NCBI GenBank assembly: GCA_021780705.1
Contig: JAJXYG010000179.1
Coordinates: forward strand, 1-6,509
Reading direction: 5' to 3'
DNA length: 6,509 nt
From: Bacteroidota bacterium
Lineage (GTDB): Bacteria > Bacteroidota > Bacteroidia > Chitinophagales > Chitinophagaceae
This document shows positions 1-5,960 of the stretch, one piece after another. Position numbers and translations under genes: made by a program. Every line of letters starts with the position of its first letter. Positions within the stretch are counted from its first letter, which is position 1. The notes under the pieces were generated by a model. It was given only the letters and a program-made list of their open reading frames with translations. It was not told the DNA's origin and ran no database searches.

Positions 1-104
1 TCCATTGCATATTGCACACACTCCAGAAGCCCCCATTTCTTTTGACCAAAAGAGACGGTACCCAAAAAAAGGGTCACGGTGATCAGTATTAATTTTTTAG
101 CCAT
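1..104 (-). CDS. TolC-family outer-membrane efflux protein, N-terminal fragment (runs off left edge)
   Basis: Reading the minus strand from the ATG at 104 gives 34 codons without a stop, beginning MAKKLILITVTLFLGTVSFG and continuing QKKWGLLECVQYAM before the window ends. Residues 1-20 form a typical secretion signal (Lys-Lys, hydrophobic core, cleavage near SFG-Q). The segment W-G-L-L-E-C-V-Q-Y-A-M resembles the first helix of TolC/OEP proteins in Bacteroidota, where a W-x-L-x-x-C-(V/I)-x-Y-A pattern opens the mature protein. Members of this family form trimeric outer-membrane channels working with RND or ABC pumps and a periplasmic adaptor. The pump genes, if linked, would lie to the left of the window. 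The call rests on a short segment, so the family is likely but the partner system and substrate are unknown. A -7-like element lies only four bases before the start codon. Confidence 0.72.
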   Translation of the reverse strand, partial: MAKKLILITVTLFLGTVSFGQKKWGLLECVQYAM

Positions 105-108
105 TTCG

Positions 109-116
109 CAAAAATA
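109..116 (-). promoter_or_regulatory. Putative Bacteroidota -7 promoter element before the TolC-like gene
   Basis: The minus strand reads TATTTTTG here, an exact match to the Bacteroidota -7 consensus TAnnTTTG. It ends four bases before the ATG at 104, so transcription would begin at or very near the start codon. I see no clear TTG/TTTG -33 element about 19-21 bases upstream, which weakens the call. The match could be chance in an A/T-rich spacer. Confidence 0.3.
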
Positions 117-194
117 CTGTTTTGCCCTTCCACCCATATTGAATAAGGATAAGTGGCTGGAAATTCGTTTAAAAATAGTGGTTTTCTCCCAGCT

Positions 195-1364
195 TTAGTC
201 ACCGTCCATCAGGGAAAGAGCCCTTTCGAGGTCCCTTATGAGGTACTCGGGTTCCTCCAGTCCGACGTACATTCGAAGGGTGCGGTGGTCGCTGTTGGAG
301 GGATCGAATTCCTCCGCCTGTATAGATACGCATCCGGGGATTACCAGGGACTCATGTCCCCCCCAACTCACTGCCATCAGTATATGGCGCAGACTCTCGC
401 AAAACCTTTCGATCTGGTCCAGCCTGTCTGCCTTCAGGGAAAATGACAACAGCCCACAGGCTCCCTGCATTTGCTTTTTGGCTAGTGCCAGCTGCCCGAA
501 CTCCTTGTCAAAGGGGAAGACCACTTTTTCCACCCTTTCATGGGATTTTAGATACTCCACGATTTTGGGCGTGGAAGCAGAGATTCTTTCCAGCCTCAGG
601 GGAAGGGTCCTCAGTCCCCGGATGAGCAGCCAGGCATTCATGGGGCTGGTTCCGGCCCCGATATTGAGGTATTCACTTTCAAAGATGCGGTGGATCATGG
701 CACTGCTCCCTGAGAGTACCCCTGCTACCACATCGCTGTGGCCGCTGATATATTTGGTGGCACTCTGCAAGGCCATATCAATTCCCAGGGGTATCGGCTT
801 TTGATAGAGCGGGGTGCAATAGCTGTTGTCGCAGATGGTAAGGATACCGCGGCTTTTGGCCAGGGCTGCCACCGCACCCAGATCCTGGAGGTGAAAGCTC
901 CAGCTGTTCGGGCTTTCCAGGTAGATGATCCGGGTATTGGGCTGGAGGGCTTTTTCAAAATTTCCCGTGTCCCTGCCATCTACGTACGTGACCGTTACTT
1001 CAAAGCGTGGAAGGATTTTTTCAAAAAGGTGCTGCGCCCAGGCGTAAGGTTTGGCCACCGAGACAATATGGTCTCCCGAACGGACATTGGCCAGCACGGA
1101 AGCGAAGATGGCGCCTGCACCGCTGTTAAAGACCAGGCAATCCTCCGCTTCATCCAGGGCGGCCAGTTTGCGGCATAAAATATCCAGGGTCGGATTTCTG
1201 CCGCGGCTATACAGGTAGGTCGAATATTCATCAGAGAGTGCCTCCCTGAAGGCAGCCACCGTATCAAAGGCGAAATTGCTGGTCTGCATAATGGGGGGAG
1301 ACACGGCATTGAAGTATTCACTACGCGCCTCACCCAGTTCATTTAAAATGTAGGAGAGCTCCAT
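195..1364 (-). CDS. PLP-dependent Cys/Met metabolism enzyme (cystathionine gamma-synthase / beta-lyase / methionine gamma-lyase family)
   Basis: A 389-residue cytosolic protein of the usual length for this fold-type I PLP family, which carries out beta- or gamma-replacement and elimination on cysteine, homocysteine, homoserine esters or methionine. Visible family marks are Y52-S-R-G-R-N-P-T (the Tyr/Arg pair that reaches the neighbouring subunit's PLP phosphate), S81-G-A-G, Y107 (position of the PLP-stacking Tyr), E150-S-P-N-S, D179-N (PLP nitrogen), S201-A-T-K-Y-I-S-G-H-S-D with the Schiff-base lysine K204, S333-W-G-G-H-E-S-L, and R364 in L-R-M-Y-V-G-L-E for the substrate carboxylate. Departures from textbook members are Y-A-W-A where Y-G-G-T is usual, E-S-P-N-S-W in place of E-S-P-T-N-P, and S-W-G-G, which recalls MetC. 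The exact reaction cannot be fixed from sequence. It starts 7 bases after the permease stop, so the two are probably one transcript and may act on the same amino acid. The start gives a natural N-terminus and no better one is seen. Confidence 0.93.
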   Translation of the reverse strand: MELSYILNELGEARSEYFNAVSPPIMQTSNFAFDTVAAFREALSDEYSTYLYSRGRNPTLDILCRKLAALDEAEDCLVFNSGAGAIFASVLANVRSGDHIVSVAKPYAWAQHLFEKILPRFEVTVTYVDGRDTGNFEKALQPNTRIIYLESPNSWSFHLQDLGAVAALAKSRGILTICDNSYCTPLYQKPIPLGIDMALQSATKYISGHSDVVAGVLSGSSAMIHRIFESEYLNIGAGTSPMNAWLLIRGLRTLPLRLERISASTPKIVEYLKSHERVEKVVFPFDKEFGQLALAKKQMQGACGLLSFSLKADRLDQIERFCESLRHILMAVSWGGHESLVIPGCVSIQAEEFDPSNSDHRTLRMYVGLEEPEYLIRDLERALSLMDGD

Positions 1365-1371
1365 GGTATGA

Positions 1372-2760
1372 TTATTTTGGATTGGGTCGGATAAGAAGCC
1401 TTTTGGTTAAAAAGTAAATGAGAATAAACACAGAAAGTACGGCCATTCCGATCAGGGCGGCATAATGGTTGTTGCGGTAATCCAGGGCAATGCTGATCCC
1501 CACAAAAGTGTAGGAAGCAATGAAGATCAGGGGCAGCACCGGATACCATTTCATCATGAAAATGCCGGAACCGTCAAGCTCAGAGGTATTTTTCCGGATC
1601 TTGAAGATACTTCCGGCCGAGAAGGCCATGCCGAAGCAGTCCAGGAAGATGGTAAAGCTCAGGATGGTATCGAACTTTTTGGCCCAGAAAACAATCATGA
1701 TACAAATGGCAGTAAAAACCGTAAGGGAGGTAACCAGTGCCCCGGTTCGGGTGTGCCTGCGGTTGAAGGCCGCGGGCAGGATCCGGTTTTCCCCCATGGC
1801 TGCCATCACCCTCGGGTTACTCAGCAGCATTACGTTGACATATCCCAGGACACTGAAGAACAGCAGGACGGAAAGAATCCTTTCAGCCATGACCCCGAAT
1901 ACTTTTGAGGCCATGATAGCCGCGATATTGGTGCTGGTCTTCAGCTGATCGAAGCCGATCACTTTCACATACGCATAGTTGATCAAAAAATAAAGCAGGA
2001 TGATGATGGCCATACCCAGGAATATCCCGCGGGGGATGGTTTTTTTGGAATTTTGGACTTCTTCTCCAAAATTGATGGTTTGCTGGTAGCCCCCATAGGT
2101 GAAGTTCACGGCTACCAGTCCGACCCCGAAGGATTTGAGGTATTCCCGCAGCGCGGGGCTATGACCTGAAACCGAAGCAATCACTTCTGAATGGGGGTGG
2201 GTGGCAAAAAACAGCGGGCTGATCAGCATCCCCACCATCGCAATTTTAATCACGGTCAGCACATTTTGGGCACGCACACTCATTTTGAGTCCCAGGAGGT
2301 TCACGAAGTAAAAGACCAGGATTGCAGTGATGGCAATCGACAGCCGCATCGTCTGCAGCTCAGACGCATGGGCCGGGTTGAGGATCCATCCAGCCTGCTG
2401 GGACTGTGGCAGAAGCACCCCGGTAATATATTCTCCCCCTACGATGGCTACCGCACCCAGGGAGGCCGCATTGGAGACCAGGATGACGCAATTGATGCCA
2501 AAGGCCAGGGACGGGTGGTAGGCATAGGCAAAGACTTTATAATACCCACCCGTGGCCGGCATCCTGCTCCCAATCTCTGCATAGGTCAGGGCACCGCAGA
2601 TCGCGATCAACCCGCCGGCAATCCAGGCACTATAGAAAATGAAAGGGGAACTCACTGAAGCGGCCACATTGACCGGGGTTCTGAAGATGCCCATCCCGAT
2701 CACCAGGCTGACCATGATGAGGGTAAAATCAAAAAGATTCAGTTGTTTGGCAGGCTTCAT
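1372..2760 (-). CDS. APC-superfamily amino-acid permease
   Basis: A 462-residue, very hydrophobic inner-membrane protein with about twelve membrane helices, the normal size for the amino acid-polyamine-organocation (APC) superfamily. Helix 1 carries G22-M-G-I-F-R-T-P, the unwound glycine-rich substrate-binding motif typical of LAT-like exchangers and permeases. Helix 2 and the following loop read A-E-I-G-S-R-M-P-A-T-G-G-Y-Y, matching the conserved (E)-(L/I)-x-x-x-x-P-x-(A/S)-G-G pattern. Residues 222-244 (Y-G-G-Y-Q at the start, E-E-V-Q-N-S-K-K-T-I-P-R at the end) match the helix 6 to loop 6-7 region where related proteins have E-(E/L)-x-x-P-x-(R/K)-x-(I/L)-P. Substrate is an amino acid by family, but which one is not visible. 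The downstream PLP enzyme suggests a sulfur amino acid or a related compound (inference). Divergent from the TonB-dependent receptor at 2808. No Shine-Dalgarno sequence precedes the ATG, as is common in Bacteroidota. Confidence 0.93.
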   Translation of the reverse strand: MKPAKQLNLFDFTLIMVSLVIGMGIFRTPVNVAASVSSPFIFYSAWIAGGLIAICGALTYAEIGSRMPATGGYYKVFAYAYHPSLAFGINCVILVSNAASLGAVAIVGGEYITGVLLPQSQQAGWILNPAHASELQTMRLSIAITAILVFYFVNLLGLKMSVRAQNVLTVIKIAMVGMLISPLFFATHPHSEVIASVSGHSPALREYLKSFGVGLVAVNFTYGGYQQTINFGEEVQNSKKTIPRGIFLGMAIIILLYFLINYAYVKVIGFDQLKTSTNIAAIMASKVFGVMAERILSVLLFFSVLGYVNVMLLSNPRVMAAMGENRILPAAFNRRHTRTGALVTSLTVFTAICIMIVFWAKKFDTILSFTIFLDCFGMAFSAGSIFKIRKNTSELDGSGIFMMKWYPVLPLIFIASYTFVGISIALDYRNNHYAALIGMAVLSVFILIYFLTKRLLIRPNPK

Positions 2761-2807
2761 TCGGGAAGGAAAAAATATTTATAGTTACTTTGTGATGGCA
2801 AGGGAGT
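2761..2807. promoter_or_regulatory. 47-base divergent intergenic region with candidate promoters for the permease and the TonB receptor
   Basis: Both neighbours must be transcribed outward from this short A/T-rich gap or from inside each other. For the permease (minus strand) there is TATTTTTT at 2777-2770, one mismatch from TAnnTTTG, with TTG at 2801-2799, 21 bases upstream. For the receptor (plus strand) the best candidate is TACTTTG at 2786-2792, which is one base short of the consensus and has no convincing -33 partner. AGGGAG at 2801-2806 resembles a ribosome-binding site but stands only one base from the receptor's ATG, too close to be functional in the usual way. If both promoters are real they overlap and would interfere with each other. 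Confidence 0.3.
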
Positions 2808-4871
2808 ATGAAAATAAGGAAATTCCTATTAATGATGGGCTCACTGGTGAGTCTGGCCCAAGGCCAGAACCTCCAACCTCCGGATTCTACCCTGGTATTA
2901 CAGAATATTGTGGTCAATGCTTATGAAAATAGCCGCAAACTGATTGACGTACCTGCAGCGGTGAGCCTCGTCTCCCATAATGACCTCAGCCGGTTCAGCA
3001 ATACCAGCGTCCTTTCTGCCATGAACGACAACCCAGGCGTACGGATGGAACAGCGCTCTCCCGGCAGCTACCGCCTGAGCATCCGGGGCAGCTCGCTCAA
3101 TTCCCCTTTCGGGGTCAGGAACGTGAAGGTCTATTATTACGGAATACCGTACACGGATCCCAGTGGCAATACCTATTTGAACCAGCTCGGTTTTTACAAT
3201 TTCAATTCCATTGAAATCATCAAGGGGCCGGCAGGAAGCATCTATGGTGCGGGCACCGGCGGGGTGGTCCTGCTGAACAATGCTCCCGAACAATCCGCAC
3301 CCGGTGTCACCCTTTCCTATGAAACCGGCAGCTACGACCTGAATAATCTCAATGCCCATGTGGTCCTGGGTAATGATTCTTCCCGTAATATCCTGAATTA
3401 CCAGCACCAGACCTCCCATGGCTACCGCGACCATACGGCCATGCGAAGAGATGTATTCACCTGGGACGGCTATATGAAATCTACCAGCCACTCCATACTC
3501 CAGGCGCATTTTTTATATGCAGACCTGTATTACCAGACCCCCGGGGCGCTGAACCTCTCTGAATATACCGTCAATCCCAAGGCTGCGAGGCCGGCGGCAG
3601 CAGGATTTCCGAGTGCTGGCGAGAGCCAGGCCGCCTTTTACCAAAAGACGTTTCTGGCAGGATTCAGTTATGAAAATGATTTTGCCCGTAACTGGAAGCA
3701 TACGACCTATATCTATGGCGCCTATACCAAAACCACCAATCCCTCTTTTCGCAATTATGGCCGGACCACGGAACCGCATGTGGGGGGAAGGACGGTCTTT
3801 CAGTATAATAAACAGATGGCTGCCGGGCTGTTCACCTTTAACGGAGGGGCAGAATTCCAGCAGAGTTACAATACCCAGCGGATCTATGACAATAACCACG
3901 GGCAGACAGACTCACTGCAGACCGACGATGAAATCTTCAATTACCAGGGTTTTGTGTTTGCGCAAGGAGACCTGGAACTCCACTCCGGATGGACCTTTAC
4001 TGCAGGAGCCAGCCTGAACCGCTACGGGCTCCATTTTTCCCGGTTGTCGGACGTCCCTGCCGTGACCGACAACCGCAAATTCAGCACCCAGCTTACGCCA
4101 AGGTTTGCGGTGCTTAAAAAACTGACAGACCACTTCGCCTTGTATGGTAGTATCGCAAACGCCTTTTCCCCTCCTACGACCTCGGAAATCCTCCCCTCCA
4201 CCAATGTCTTTAATACCACCCTGCAGGCGGAAAAAGGCTTTGATTATGAGTTTGGATCAAGGGGGAGTCTTATTCACAGCAAATTGTTCTATGACATCAA
4301 TGCCTTTTTCTACCGGATCCGGGACGCCATCGTGCAGCGCCAGGATCCCGGAGGGGCGGACTATTTTGTCAATGCGGGATCCGGAAAGGAAAACGGGCTG
4401 GAGACTTTTCTCTCCTATGAACTGATCAATCACCCCACGGGATGGATCACCCATTCGGTGATCCGCTTAAGTGATACCTGGAACGGGTTCCATTATAAAG
4501 ACTTCAAGCAGTTATCGGCCGATTATTCCGGAAACCGGATTCCGGGAGTAGCCGCACAAACCCTTTCGGTAGCCGCAGATTTCTTTTCACGTATCGGCCT
4601 GTATGGCAATATCAATTTCTTTCACAGCAGCCGGATTTCGCTCAATGATGCGGGTACGGCCTACAGCAGCCCCTATGACTTGCTGGGGATTAAAATCGGA
4701 TATAAAACCCTGCATACCAGAAAGGTTCTGTGGGAGATTTTTGGGGGTGCGGACAACCTGCTCAATGAGAAGTATAGCCTGGGCGATGACATTAACGCAG
4801 CAGGGGGCAGGTATTATAATGCCGCAGCACCCAGAAATTTTTATGCAGGAATTGGTTTTACCCTGCGTTAG
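2808..4871 (+). CDS. TonB-dependent outer-membrane receptor, substrate unknown
   Basis: A complete 687-residue receptor of the ligand-gated porin type that imports large ligands across the outer membrane using TonB-ExbBD energy. Residues 1-19 are a signal peptide (MKIRKFLLMM, then a hydrophobic stretch, cleavage near A-Q-G/Q). A TonB-box-like N33-I-V-V-N-A-Y follows. The plug domain covers roughly residues 43-160: S91-I-R-G-S, the Y-G-I-P-Y-T-D-P-S-G motif at 111-120, and I135-E-I-I-K-G-P-A-G-S-I-Y-G-A-G-T-G-G with V-V-L-L-N-N closing it. The rest is a barrel ending in F-Y-A-G-I-G-F-T-L-R. There is no N-terminal carboxypeptidase-like domain and no SusD partner next door, so this is not a SusC-type polysaccharide receptor. 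Size and layout fit siderophore, haem, metal or cofactor uptake, but the ligand cannot be read from the sequence. No riboswitch precedes it, unlike the second receptor at 5961. It may be an independent unit. Confidence 0.95.
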   Translation: MKIRKFLLMMGSLVSLAQGQNLQPPDSTLVLQNIVVNAYENSRKLIDVPAAVSLVSHNDLSRFSNTSVLSAMNDNPGVRMEQRSPGSYRLSIRGSSLNSPFGVRNVKVYYYGIPYTDPSGNTYLNQLGFYNFNSIEIIKGPAGSIYGAGTGGVVLLNNAPEQSAPGVTLSYETGSYDLNNLNAHVVLGNDSSRNILNYQHQTSHGYRDHTAMRRDVFTWDGYMKSTSHSILQAHFLYADLYYQTPGALNLSEYTVNPKAARPAAAGFPSAGESQAAFYQKTFLAGFSYENDFARNWKHTTYIYGAYTKTTNPSFRNYGRTTEPHVGGRTVFQYNKQMAAGLFTFNGGAEFQQSYNTQRIYDNNHGQTDSLQTDDEIFNYQGFVFAQGDLELHSGWTFTAGASLNRYGLHFSRLSDVPAVTDNRKFSTQLTPRFAVLKKLTDHFALYGSIANAFSPPTTSEILPSTNVFNTTLQAEKGFDYEFGSRGSLIHSKLFYDINAFFYRIRDAIVQRQDPGGADYFVNAGSGKENGLETFLSYELINHPTGWITHSVIRLSDTWNGFHYKDFKQLSADYSGNRIPGVAAQTLSVAADFFSRIGLYGNINFFHSSRISLNDAGTAYSSPYDLLGIKIGYKTLHTRKVLWEIFGGADNLLNEKYSLGDDINAAGGRYYNAAAPRNFYAGIGFTLR

Positions 4872-4932
4872 AGCAACATAGCCCTCGTCAATTTTGGGGT
4901 AATTGTATTGCCGGGAAGATTCACCTGCCCTG

Positions 4933-4962
4933 TTGCAATTTTCTTTTTTTTAATTATATTTA
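4933..4962 (+). promoter_or_regulatory. Candidate Bacteroidota promoter for the small beta-barrel gene
   Basis: TTG at 4933-4935 and TATATTTA at 4955-4962 are separated by 19 bases, close to the Bacteroidota arrangement of a -33 TTTG/TTG and a -7 TAnnTTTG; only the last base of the -7 box differs. The predicted transcript would begin about 20 bases before the ATG at 4989. The surrounding sequence is markedly A/T-rich compared with the genes on either side, as expected for a promoter region. It suggests the barrel gene is transcribed separately from the receptor that ends 117 bases earlier. Confidence 0.42.
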
Positions 4963-4988
4963 AAAATCATTCAACTAAATCAATTATT

Positions 4989-5522
4989 ATGAAAAGTAAA
5001 CTTATTTTAATTATTTCGTTTGTAATGGCCTGCTCAGTAAATGCTACGGCTCAAAAGGCATATGAAAATGGAAGTAATGTAATTGATGCAGGTGTGGGTC
5101 TGGGCGGATTGTATTGGGGATCCGGCTATGGTTTTCCAATAGGCCTTGGGGTAAGCTATGAACATGGTGTGACTGACAAGATCAGTGTGGGTGGTGAAAT
5201 CGGCTACCAGGGAGCCAGGTATAACTACTCCGGAGGACATGTCAATTACACAGGGCTTCTTTTCGCGGTAAAAGGATCCTATCATTTTGCCACGTCAGAC
5301 AAACTGGATCCTTATGCCGGACTGGATCTGGGTTATGTAAATGTATCTGCCACCGATCACAATACTTCAGGATTTTCCGGTTTTACGGCAAAGGCTGGTG
5401 GGCTTGGCTGGGGAATCCATGTGGGAGCGAGGTATTACTTCCAACCCAATATAGGGGTGTATGCAGAACTGGGTGCCAATAGCTTTTCTGTATTGGGCCT
5501 GGGGGTTTGCTTCAAACTCTAG
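4989..5522 (+). CDS. Small secreted outer-membrane beta-barrel protein, function unknown
   Basis: A 177-residue protein with a signal peptide at 1-21 (MKSKLILIISFVMAC, then SVNATA, cleavage before Q22). The mature part of about 156 residues consists of alternating hydrophobic/polar strands rich in Gly, Tyr and aromatic residues, for example G-L-G-V-S-Y-E-H-G, I-S-V-G-G-E-I-G-Y, G-S-Y-H-F-A, Y-A-G-L-D-L-G-Y, V-G-A-R-Y-Y-F and a final G-V-C-F-K-L. This is the pattern of an eight-stranded OmpA/OmpX-like barrel. The frame stays open upstream to an ATG at 4908, but that start would put 27 extra residues before the signal peptide and precedes the candidate promoter, so 4989 is preferred. V-M-A-C at 12-15 is lipobox-like, but the better signal-peptidase I site at 21 makes a lipoprotein less likely. 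No catalytic motif is visible; a structural or stress role is common for such proteins but unproven here. Confidence 0.85.
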   Translation: MKSKLILIISFVMACSVNATAQKAYENGSNVIDAGVGLGGLYWGSGYGFPIGLGVSYEHGVTDKISVGGEIGYQGARYNYSGGHVNYTGLLFAVKGSYHFATSDKLDPYAGLDLGYVNVSATDHNTSGFSGFTAKAGGLGWGIHVGARYYFQPNIGVYAELGANSFSVLGLGVCFKL

Positions 5523-5558
5523 CATTCAGGATACTTGAGACATCAGCATACTTTCTTA

Positions 5559-5587
5559 AGGGTGTTGGATCTTTTTTCAACAACCCT
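5559..5587 (+). terminator. Terminator-like hairpin after the beta-barrel gene
   Basis: AGGGTGTTG (5559-5567) pairs with CAACAACCCT (5578-5587) as a nine-base-pair stem with a single bulged base, closing a ten-base loop that contains six T. It lies 36 bases after the stop codon of the barrel gene. The tail (GTGCATATTTATTTTCCC) is T-rich but not an uninterrupted T run, so termination efficiency is uncertain. It would separate the barrel transcript from the cobalamin-regulated unit beginning just downstream. Confidence 0.5.
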
Positions 5588-5623
5588 GTGCATATTTATT
5601 TTCCCAAATTCTCCCGATAAGCG

Positions 5624-5631
5624 GATATTTG
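5624..5631 (+). promoter_or_regulatory. Possible -7 element for the riboswitch-btuB transcript
   Basis: GATATTTG differs from TAnnTTTG only in the first base and would place the transcription start near 5636, which is where the P1 helix of the riboswitch begins. That position is what an aptamer-led transcript needs. No TTG is seen at the expected distance upstream, so this is a weak call supported mainly by its location. Confidence 0.28.
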
Positions 5632-5635
5632 CCAC

Positions 5636-5848
5636 GGATTTGGTTGGCGCCCCGCGCCATTAAAAGGGAAGTCCGGTGCAAGACCGGCGCTATCCCCGTA
5701 GCTGTAAGTTTTTGTGAATGACCCCGCGGAAGAGGACTTTCTTTTCCGTTTCAGGGTTCCACCTCTGTTCTATCCTCCGCATCACTGTATCCACCCGGAT
5801 ATGGGAAGATGTTGAACAGTTAAACAAGCCAGAAGACCTGCCACATCC
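5636..5848 (+). promoter_or_regulatory. Adenosylcobalamin (vitamin B12) riboswitch aptamer
   Basis: An RNA element that binds cobalamin and turns down the downstream gene. P1 is formed by GGATTTGG (5636-5643) and CCACATCC (5841-5848) with one mismatch. A hairpin GGCGC-CCC-GCGCC follows, then the conserved core AAAAGGGAAGTCCGGTGC with the stem-loop CCGGT-gcaag-ACCGG, and GCTATCCCCGTAGCTGTAAG, the close equivalent of the consensus GCTGTCCCCGCAACTGTAA. After an extended P6 region (about 5709-5781) come CACTG, a small hairpin TATCC-accc-GGATA, GGGAAG, and the B12 box AGCCAGAAGACCTGCC (5827-5842). All the diagnostic blocks occur in the right order and on the same strand as the BtuB-like gene 112 bases downstream. 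Total length near 213 bases is normal for the AdoCbl class. The ligand form (adenosyl or methyl/aqua) is inferred from the class-I layout, not shown. Confidence 0.95.
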
Positions 5849-5864
5849 ATTCAACATCATTCAA

Positions 5865-5932
5865 AGCTTTCGGGAGAAAAGCACGGAATGTAAAAGCCCG
5901 AGGGCTCTTTATATTTCTTTCTTTTATTTTTT
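5865..5932 (+). terminator. Probable intrinsic terminator acting as riboswitch expression platform
   Basis: AGCTTTCGGG (5865-5874) can pair with CCCGAGGGCT (5897-5906) as ten contiguous base pairs, two of them G-U. The hairpin is followed at once by a strongly T-rich run (5907-5932, about two-thirds T, no G). Its 22-base loop contains GCAC at 5881-5884, complementary to GTGC in the aptamer's L5 arm (5676-5679), so it could make the loop-loop contact by which cobalamin binding stabilises the downstream hairpin. Smaller competing hairpins are possible inside it: GCTTT/AAAGC at 5866-5882 and AGCC/GGCT at 5895-5906. It sits before the start codon at 5961, consistent with transcriptional control of the receptor. 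There is no Shine-Dalgarno sequence here to sequester. Confidence 0.6.
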
Positions 5933-5960
5933 CGGAAGCAGTCACAAAAACCTCTTCAAA

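Noticed and set aside
156..193. Inverted repeat GCTGG / CCAGC in the gap after the PLP enzyme
   Set aside because: Five base pairs around a 28-base loop with no T run after it on the minus strand; too weak to call a terminator.
153..1178. Open frames on the plus strand opposite the PLP enzyme (153-446, 238-804, 738-1178)
   Set aside because: They are antisense to a well-supported gene and show no family motif or plausible signal.
1465..2658. Plus-strand open frames opposite the permease
   Set aside because: Translations are low-complexity, charged mirror images of membrane-helix codons, typical shadows of a permease gene.
2801..2806. AGGGAG as a Shine-Dalgarno for the first receptor
   Set aside because: Only one base separates it from the ATG, far shorter than a working spacing, and other genes here lack such sites.
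2898..3899. Minus-strand open frames of 203 and 128 codons opposite the TonB receptor
   Set aside because: Antisense to a complete receptor with continuous family motifs; no recognisable domain in the translations.
4889..4905. CAATT / AATTG inverted repeat after the first receptor
   Set aside because: A/T-rich five-base-pair stem with no T tract immediately following; likely chance.
4908..4988. Upstream in-frame ATG extending the small barrel protein by 27 residues
   Set aside because: The extension would bury the clear signal peptide that begins at 4989, and it starts upstream of the candidate promoter in A/T-rich intergenic sequence.
5000..5026. Lipobox V-M-A-C in the small barrel's signal peptide
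   Set aside because: A better signal-peptidase I site (A-T-A before Q22) follows, and the mature protein looks like an integral barrel rather than a lipoprotein.
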